Positions 6,094-10,934 of a stretch of DNA of 10,934 nucleotides are shown piece after piece. Position 1 is the first letter of the stretch. Each line of letters opens with the position of its first letter. The DNA is from Perkinsus olseni (taxonomy: Eukaryota > Perkinsozoa > Perkinsida > Perkinsidae), in the NCBI GenBank assembly GCA_013115135.1, contig JABANP010000951.1, forward strand, positions 1 through 10,934, read 5' to 3'. The notes below the pieces were generated by a model. It was not told the DNA's origin. It worked only from the letters and a program-made list of their open reading frames with translations, and did no database searches. The position numbers and the translations under genes were made by a program.

Positions 6094-6700
6094 ATAACCA
6101 TACCAATTCCACCATCATTGGATGATGATGATGAGTCATTGATGGTTCACCCTTTATGATACTCCATCGATAAACGTCTCCGTGCCTGCTATCATCATCA
6201 TCACGCTTAGCTGCATCATCATCATCATCTCAATGTCATCATACGTTTCTCCTCCTACACGTGTAACAACATCCGTTCTCTATCATTCCCTACTATTGTT
6301 ATTATTAATAATAGCAGCAGCACCAGTAGTAGCGCTGTGAGATCCTTTCATTACTTTGAGGAGCAGTTTCTCGCCACCACCACCACCACCATTCTCTCTC
6401 CATTCTGCACCACCACCACTACTACTCTAACAACAGCAACAACAACAACGACAACAAGACCAGTACTACTACTCTTAACATCTACACTACTACTCGTCTA
6501 ATGCCTAGGAAGTACAAATAACAGTGTTGCTGCTGCTGCTGCACTCTCAGCAGCGGTGACAACAACAACACCAACAGTCCAACATCAGTGTTGCTCATCG
6601 AGTGCTAATCTGTGGAATATCAATACTATCCATATCGCCACGGAATAGATCGTCATCTCATTATCCCAATCTAGACTCCTAACTGATACTCAAGCATTAT
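6094..6700. other. Simple-sequence spacer without a supported gene
   Basis: Dominated by ATC, CAC/CCA (6373-6392 and 6409-6426), CAA/AAC (6430-6455) and GCT (6530-6542) repeats. The + strand is pyrimidine- and CA-rich. I find no protein-like frame on either strand. It may hold the 3' untranslated region of the SR140 gene and the start of another transcription unit. Confidence 0.5.
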
Positions 6701-6701
6701 C

Positions 6702-6841
6702 ATGGAGATGATGATGGTGATAGCATTAACAGCTGCTAGGGATATGATGCAACGTATGATGGAAAGCAAGAAGGAATATAACATATCCAGGAAGGCCCCA
6801 CCCAAGGACTACTCAATCTACCCATTCCATTTCATAGCCAG
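6702..6841 (+). CDS. Candidate exon, unrecognised protein
   Basis: A frame with ATG at 6702 encodes a short helix, ALTAARDMMQRMMESKKEYN, followed by ISRKAPPKDYSIYPFHFIAR. It ends at CCAG with GTAGTAGTAATAAC following, a donor of the type seen in the SR140 gene. The composition is mixed and includes Pro, Tyr and Phe, unlike the repeats nearby. The helix resembles the last helix of some KH domains, but this is too short to prove. It might belong with the KH-like piece at 7733-7807. Confidence 0.35.
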
Positions 6842-7732
6842 GTAGTAGTAATAACAAACGAAGCTGCTCTGCATCATCATCATCACCATCATCCAGCGTC
6901 ATTATTATTATTGTTACTATTCTCTCAGATCCATCCACCTTCGGTGCTTGGTGTATGTAGTAGCCCATGCCTCTTACTCCCTGTAGGCGTTACCCTGTTA
7001 GTATCATTATAATAGCTACAACTCATTGTTGAACATAGTCATCACCACATTGCCGCCACCTTTTACTTGTGAATAGTTATACCTCTCCTGCTACCATTAC
7101 CAAGCTACAACTTCATCGGTTAAGAATAGTTCATACCATGTATTGTTAGCAGTAGCGTTGATATTCCTGGTGATGATAGTAGTGCTCATGAGCAGCATCA
7201 TCGTCTACCTCCCATCCCATCATCTTACCACCGCCACGACATCCTCCTCCCTCGTCGTACTAGAGTATGGTCGATGCTGACTCCTACGCACATTTGCATT
7301 CTGGTAAGGGAAGTAAACTAACAGCAAACTAACACCAAACAGTAGCGTGTGCAAGCGTTATGATTATTCAGGTATGTGATGACGATGACGATGGTGGTGA
7401 TGCCTGTAGTGCACTGGAGTAGTAGAAGGCTTTCCAATCCAACCTCATCATCATAAATCCATCGTCATATCTTTGGCATATACTGGGTTACACTCACAGA
7501 TGAAGGAACGAATGATGATGATGGGAAAACATTCGGCACAATAATCCGAATCATCATTATCGGGTTCTCAATACCCTCATCATCAAAAATTAGTCAACTC
7601 ATGATAATACTACCATAAATAATACCACAGGACCACGGTGATGCTACTTTAATACGATATCCGCCAGCCGCAGTAGTTAATCATCATCCGTCCATCTTCA
7701 GCCTATCATCATCATCATCATCATCATCATCA
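6842..7732. other. Repeat-rich stretch without a supported gene
   Basis: Contains ATC/CAT runs (6870-6895), ATT runs (6900-6915), TGA/CGA repeats (7375-7400) and a (ATC)9 tract at 7705-7732. Many short frames are open, but none encodes a peptide I can separate from repeat coding. It could be intron or spacer. Confidence 0.45.
7705..7732. repeat. (ATC)9 simple repeat
   Basis: An uninterrupted ATC/CAT tract directly before the KH-like coding piece. In that frame it would code poly-Ser (TCA). Confidence 0.9.
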
Positions 7733-7807
7733 ATCATCGCTATTGAAGTCCCCACCGGTATTATCCTGTCTCACAACTCTATCATCGGCAAGCATGGCAT
7801 GAGGATT
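7733..7807 (+). CDS. KH-like exon fragment
   Basis: The frame reads IIAIEVPTGIILSHNSIIGK and then HGMRI before TGA at 7808-7810. KH domains, which bind single-stranded RNA or DNA, have a first strand ending in VP and then a I-I-G-K-x-G-x-x-I loop (the GxxG motif, here GKHG at 7787-7798). The loop residues fit well, but the segment between VP and IIGK is about three residues longer than usual. The rest of the domain was not found downstream, so this would be one exon or a relic. A chance match in repeat-rich DNA is possible. Confidence 0.35.
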
Positions 7808-7821
7808 TGATACATTTCCAA

Positions 7822-7947
7822 GATAATGATGAGGACGCTGCTGGATGCCTGGAAGAGGAGAGGTCATCAACGCCCAACAGCAACAACAGAGGGGAAACTG
7901 ATCATGTCAGCGATAACAATATCTTCTTGGCTGTTGGTGAATTCTGA
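7822..7947 (+). CDS. Candidate acidic exon or 3' exon, unrecognised
   Basis: A 41-codon frame after a CCAAG acceptor-like site reads DNDEDAAGCLEEERSSTPNS, then NNRGETDHVSDNNIFLAVGEF and TGA. It is polar and acidic without being a pure repeat. It could follow the KH-like exon, but the joining phase was not established. No function can be given. Confidence 0.25.
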   Translation, partial: DNDEDAAGCLEEERSSTPNSNNRGETDHVSDNNIFLAVGEF

Positions 7948-8217
7948 TGGTATTAATAACAACAACAATGATGTCCAGTAGTATTGTTATTATCTTAATC
8001 ATCATCAGCAACAGGTATTGGTCTACGTGCTACGGTAGACATACCTTGTGTGGAATGATGATCATCATGATAGTAGAGCAAGCAGCAGCGTCATCATCTG
8101 AGGGGTATCTATTGGTAGGATACGCCAAGCCCACAACTTTACGCTATATCAATCACCTCATCATCACATAGCAGCAGCAGCTATTCACGAGGTACTACTA
8201 TTACACCCATCGTATCA
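7948..8217. other. Repeat-rich spacer
   Basis: An open frame at 7947-8171 starts with ATT/ATC-coded Ile/Met/Ser and contains a more complex end (SSSEGYLLVGYAKPTTLRYI). I do not recognise it. A GCA run lies at 8171-8180. Confidence 0.4.
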
Positions 8218-8249
8218 CCATCACTCATGATTTTGTTTATGAGTGATGG
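8218..8249. repeat. 11-bp inverted repeat (hairpin)
   Basis: CCATCACTCAT at 8218-8228 is the exact reverse complement of ATGAGTGATGG at 8239-8249, with a ten-base T-rich loop in which two more pairs can form. It is not followed by a T run, so it is unlikely to be a simple terminator. No neighbouring gene explains it. Confidence 0.8.
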
Positions 8250-8288
8250 GCCTTTAGTCCAGTAGCAGCCGTAGCATGCGCTTTATAG

Positions 8289-8339
8289 TATACGAATCGA
8301 GACTACCTTAATTCGGTGCACAGAGCATTGTGGAAGGCT
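8289..8339 (+). CDS. Candidate 17-codon exon
   Basis: Between an acceptor CTTTATAG and a consensus donor GTAAGT the frame reads YTNRDYLNSVHRALWKA. A phase-0 intron 8340-8417 (ending ATCCCAG) would join it to HRFRIGVGDLPDNTWIEQRG from 8418. The intron contains a (CTA)n tract and ACTAATAC, a good branch-point sequence. The peptide is not repeat-coded. Family not recognised. Confidence 0.4.
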
Positions 8340-8348
8340 GTAAGTAGT

Positions 8349-8369
8349 GCTACTACTACTACTACTAAT
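8349..8369. repeat. (CTA)7 simple repeat inside a probable intron
   Basis: Seven CTA/ACT units follow the GTAAGT donor at 8340 and lead into ACTAATACTAG. Confidence 0.85.
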
Positions 8370-8417
8370 ACTAGCTCACCATGTCTCATCTATTATTGCT
8401 ATGACCATTAATCCCAG

Positions 8418-8806
8418 CATAGATTTCGCATTGGAGTTGGAGATCTACCGGATAATACATGGATAGAACAGAGGGGGCTTATTCTCTTCTATCATCTTCA
8501 CCGCATCAGTTCATAGCAGCAACTCCACACGGTACAAGCATGGAATGCTGGTTACAGGAGGTACCTATCAATAACAGCAAGGATGGTAGCGAATCTGCTC
8601 CCCATAATCGGTATTACCCTTCAGGGGATACTTCATCTGTAATGAAGCCCTTCGTTGGTTGTTATACTGCATATAATGAGGATGTTCGTGAAGTCCTTAC
8701 CAATAGTAGCACTCACTATCAACAACAGCTGATGATGATGGTATTAGTGCCGCAGAGAGGAGTAGTGGATGAGTCTTACTGTGACCAGCAGCAGCAGCAG
8801 CAATAA
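8418..8806 (+). CDS. Unrecognised coding region: open frame 8459-8806 and overlapping exon from 8418
   Basis: Two frames look coding. The 8418 frame continues the exon at 8289-8339 as HRFRIGVGDLPDNTWIEQRG and stops at about 8514. The 8459-8806 frame (115 codons, ATG at 8459) is rich in Ser, Asn and Tyr, contains SSSPHQFIAATPHGTSMECW and GCYTAYNEDVREVLTNSSTH, and ends in a CAG-coded Gln run before TAA. It is the longest non-repetitive open frame between the SR140 gene and the retroelement. If an intron lies near 8480, both could be parts of one gene. I see no domain, signal peptide or membrane segment. Confidence 0.4.
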
Positions 8807-9204
8807 GAATGATAAAAGCGTTGATGGAGCAGGACGCCATCATACTTCATCTTTACTCATCATATAATATTTTATATTAGATACTCACTCACCGATGCAC
8901 GTTGGCGCATGTATATATATTGAAGGGTTATGTGGTAAGTCTGGGGTGAAGATGATTACATTATTACCACCATCCAAGCAATGAAGGTAGTACTAGTAGT
9001 TCTCCACCCCTCAACTGTTCTCGCCATAGTAGTATTAGTTACAGCAGCATCATAATCATCCTTCCATATTTATTTAGATACCATTACTAGCCCCTACTCC
9101 ACTGCTGATATCACTCCCTAGTCTTTGCCAGACCCCATTATAGGACGGGTCTCTAGGATCATCAACTATACTGTTGCTTTATCCTGGCAGTAGGTAGTAG
9201 TATG
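8807..9204. other. Spacer without a supported gene
   Basis: A/T-rich near 8865-8880 (TATAATATTTTATATTAG), which could hold a 3' end of the gene before it, and ordinary mixed sequence after that. No protein-like frame found on either strand. Confidence 0.5.
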
Positions 9205-9228
9205 TAGTAGTAGTAGTAGTAGTAGTAG
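9205..9228. repeat. (TAG)8 tract at the 5' border of the retroelement
   Basis: Eight TAG units, preceded by imperfect TAG/TAGG units from about 9189. Similarity to reverse transcriptase begins within about eight bases of its end, so the tract marks the 5' junction of the retroelement copy. Confidence 0.9.
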
Positions 9229-9235
9229 CAGCTCG

Positions 9236-9900
9236 ATATCTTATGTGTTAGAGAAAGTTGATGCAGGATACCGGTTCGAGGTCGTGTCAGGCCGATTTTA
9301 CAAGCTGGAACACTTGCTTTTTGTTGATGATTTGAAGTTATATGCGGAAAATCCTACCAAATTATCTTAAGCTTGTTAGGGCTGCTTGTGATGTTTGGTG
9401 AAGCCTCTGGGTTGAAATTTGCATGCCTAGCGTGCTTGGGTTGATATTGTCCGTGGTTTCCTGTTGATAATAGACCTGATGAGGTGCCTGATGAGCTTGC
9501 TAATATGAAATATTTGAATGCGGGGAGAGATATAAGTATTTAGGGGTGCCACAATGTATGCTCCCTGGATGCCAAGTTGGTGTTTGATAATACTAAGAAA
9601 AATATTATTGAAACGTGTAACGAAAGTACTGAATGTGAAACTATCAGCTGCTAATGTCATTAAAAACGCTTAATTTTTGGTGTATTTCTGTCGTATACCA
9701 CCCAATCTCAAGCGGGGCTTATTAAGAGAACTCAGGCCAGGCAATTAGATTGCCACATTCGAAATATTTTTGAGACAATTTCATGGTCATGGTTATGTTT
9801 CCCCCACTGATTTCCATTATATTTGCCACGTGAGAAAGGTGGTAGAGGTTTAATAAACATTGAGGATGTTTGGTATAAGATCTGTACTCGCTATAGGTGA
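9236..9900 (+). pseudogene. Reverse transcriptase C-terminal part (frameshifted)
   Basis: Pieces of RT appear in changing frames. Frame 2 (9236-9367) reads ISYVLEKVDAGYRF and HLLFVDDLKLYAE, with the catalytic Asp pair at 9326-9331; the box is FVDD in place of the common YMDD/FADD. It ends in TAA at 9368-9370. Frame 1 then reads DEVPDELANMKYLNAG, frame 3 ERYKYLGVPQ (the late RT motif YLG), frame 1 DAKLVFDNTKKNI, frame 2 RVTKVLNVKLSAANVIK, frame 3 TLNFWCISVVY, and frame 1 GLIKRTQARQLDCHIRNIF, then TGA at 9808-9810 and LYLPREKGGRGLINIED, a hallmark of this element group just after the RT. The aligned order is that of an intact element, so the breaks are indels in one copy and not rearrangements. 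Confidence 0.85.
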
Positions 9901-10879
9901 TTATGCTCGTGATAATCTTATCGATCTTTTACCACGATTGACAGATACTAATCCCTCTGGAATAAAAATAGTTGAGACTGCTGATGAGATTAGTAGGTTG
10001 TTTGATTTTGGATATAAATTCTCAAGAGAATTTGTGTAATGGTGGGAAAAATTGAAAAGGCTGAAAAGGCGTTTACATGACGATAGAGAAAAACATTTTT
10101 ATGAGATGGCTGTTGCTCCTGAGTGGCATAAGAAGATGGCCGAACAACAGTCCTCTGGGTTGGACTTGAAGGCTTCTGTTGGTTGGTTGGCCACTGCTAA
10201 TGTGCCATTACAAATTGAAGCTGATATCATTGCACTGCGTACACTCTCGATAGCCACAAGAGCCTACCCGGTTGAGCAAGATGATCCGATGTGTAGATTG
10301 TGTGGACAAGCAAAGGAGACGTTATTTCACATTGTATCATGTTGCTCCGGTTCTTGCAATACGCTGAGTACTTTGATAGACATAATCGTATCTGTAGATT
10401 ATTATATAAAAGCATGTTGTGATATGTTGTCCGTCCCTTTGAGAATGAGTGGTGGAGCTGTCGTCCCCCTTGTGTTAATGTTGAAGCTGGTAGTCTTTTC
10501 TGGGATCAGCCTGTTCATACTCCCTCGTAAGTTGGAATATTACCGTCCTGATATCATTGCTGCTATTAAGTCGCGTCGTTTGGTATTGGTTATTGAAATA
10601 GCTGTATGTGCTGATCACTCTGTTGTTAAGAAAGAGGGGGAAAAGCGGTCAAAGTACCAGGCTTTGATCCAGGAGCTTGTGTTGATGTATCGTGGCTTCA
10701 GTGTTAAATTAGTACCAGTTGTTATAGGCGTAACTGGTGCTGTCACTAAGTCACTTCCAAGGATGCTGAAGGATGCATTTCTTGGCGATGTTGATATCAG
10801 AACCTGTCAGAGAGTTGCTAGTACTAGTACTATCCATCTCTTGAGGCGGGTTCTGGGTGGGCCTAATGCGCCTATATAA
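9893..10879 (+). pseudogene. Zinc finger and restriction-like endonuclease part (open frame 10052-10879, internally frameshifted)
   Basis: Frame 2 from 9893 (GDYARDNLIDLLPRL) is broken by TAA at 10037-10039; the ATG at 10052 is just the next Met and not a true start. In the 275-residue frame, a CCHC finger lies at Cys81, Cys84, His93 and Cys98 (CRLCGQAKETLFHIVSCC). The endonuclease motif is Pro166-Asp167, then Glu182 after 14 residues where many relatives have Asp, then KYQAL at 201-205 and LVPVVIGVTGAVTKSL at 220-235, ending in LLRRVLGG, all typical of the group. Residues about 99-158 do not fit the family; the matching sequence is in frame 1 (about 10348-10526: EYFDRHNRICRLLYKSM, EAGSLFWDQPVHT) with TGA at 10420-10422. 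So two compensating indels hide in an apparently intact frame. Confidence 0.85.
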
Positions 10880-10934
10880 AATGGACTGTAGCCCTCACCG
10901 TTTGCTTTTTGCCGCAGGATGGTTGAATCTCATT
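10880..10934 (+). other. Start of the retroelement 3' untranslated region
   Basis: The 55 bases after the TAA at 10877-10879 are ordinary mixed sequence with no poly-A or repeat tail before the window ends, so the element's 3' end lies beyond it. Confidence 0.6.

Larger units (their letters stand above)
9229..10934 (+). mobile_element. 5'-truncated non-LTR retrotransposon of the R2/R4/NeSL (restriction-like endonuclease) type
   Basis: These elements copy RNA into DNA at a nick made by their own endonuclease (target-primed reverse transcription) and encode one protein with RT followed by a zinc finger and a PD-(D/E)xK endonuclease. Here the copy starts inside the RT, between the motif normally reading NPLS-like and the catalytic aspartates, and runs to the natural C-terminus and a 3' untranslated part that leaves the window. 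Truncation at the 5' end is the usual result of incomplete copying. At least eight frame changes or stops show it cannot make a full protein. Its base composition is T/G-richer and has almost no trinucleotide repeats, unlike the rest of the window, which supports a separate origin. The 3' junction and any target duplication are not visible. Confidence 0.88.

Noticed and set aside
7705..7732. CRISPR-like or tandem array
   Set aside because: All tandem repeats in the window are trinucleotide microsatellites; there are no spaced direct repeats.
9808..10422. TGA as a sense codon (TGA inside retroelement frames at 9808 and 10420)
   Set aside because: The element also has TAA stops and many frameshifts, so decay explains these. 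The SR140 exons contain no in-frame TGA.

Overview
The window looks like nuclear DNA from a eukaryote, most likely a protist with short introns; I cannot name the species. The reasons are: coding stretches interrupted about every 50-150 bases by GT...AG introns of roughly 47-97 bases, a spliceosomal protein gene spread over many small exons, a non-LTR retrotransposon with a restriction-like endonuclease, and no bacterial operon layout, ribosome binding sites or long open frames. Trinucleotide repeats of the ATC/GAT, TAG/CTA, CAA/TTG and CAC/GTG types pervade exons, introns and spacers. Most longer open frames made of such repeats are noise and are left out. All supported coding signal is on the + strand except one tRNA-like element on the - strand.

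Layout. 1-1150: an unrecognised, probably multi-exon acidic/serine-rich gene, for which I can give only candidate exons. 1151-2410: repeat-rich DNA holding a tRNA-like element (- strand, about 1603-1675) with a long hairpin, a (GGT)n tract and a short arginine/serine-rich exon near 1994-2070. About 2411-6093: the one gene I recognise with confidence, a homologue of the U2 snRNP-associated splicing factor SR140 (U2SURP). It has an RRM, a SURP module, a CID, a SAP-like motif and an acidic tail in the family's order. Thirteen consecutive introns can be placed with matching phases (2671-4578), and two more are likely near the 3' end. 6094-9228: mostly simple-sequence DNA with scattered short exon-like pieces, one with a KH-type GxxG motif (7733-7807), one possible spliced pair (8289-8339 and 8418 onward) and a 115-codon open frame (8459-8806). 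I do not recognise a gene there. 9229-10934: a 5'-truncated, frameshifted non-LTR retrotransposon of the R2/R4/NeSL type. It begins next to a (TAG)8 tract inside the reverse transcriptase and runs through a CCHC zinc finger and a PD-(D/E)xK endonuclease to its natural C-terminus.

The genes do not form a pathway. SR140 is a general splicing factor; the retroelement is a decayed selfish element. I do not see a new defence or biosynthetic system. The points most worth checking are introns whose donor sites lie in TAG microsatellites, an abnormal junction and basic insertion in the SR140 CID, the tRNA-like hairpin, and the retroelement's contact with the TAG repeat.
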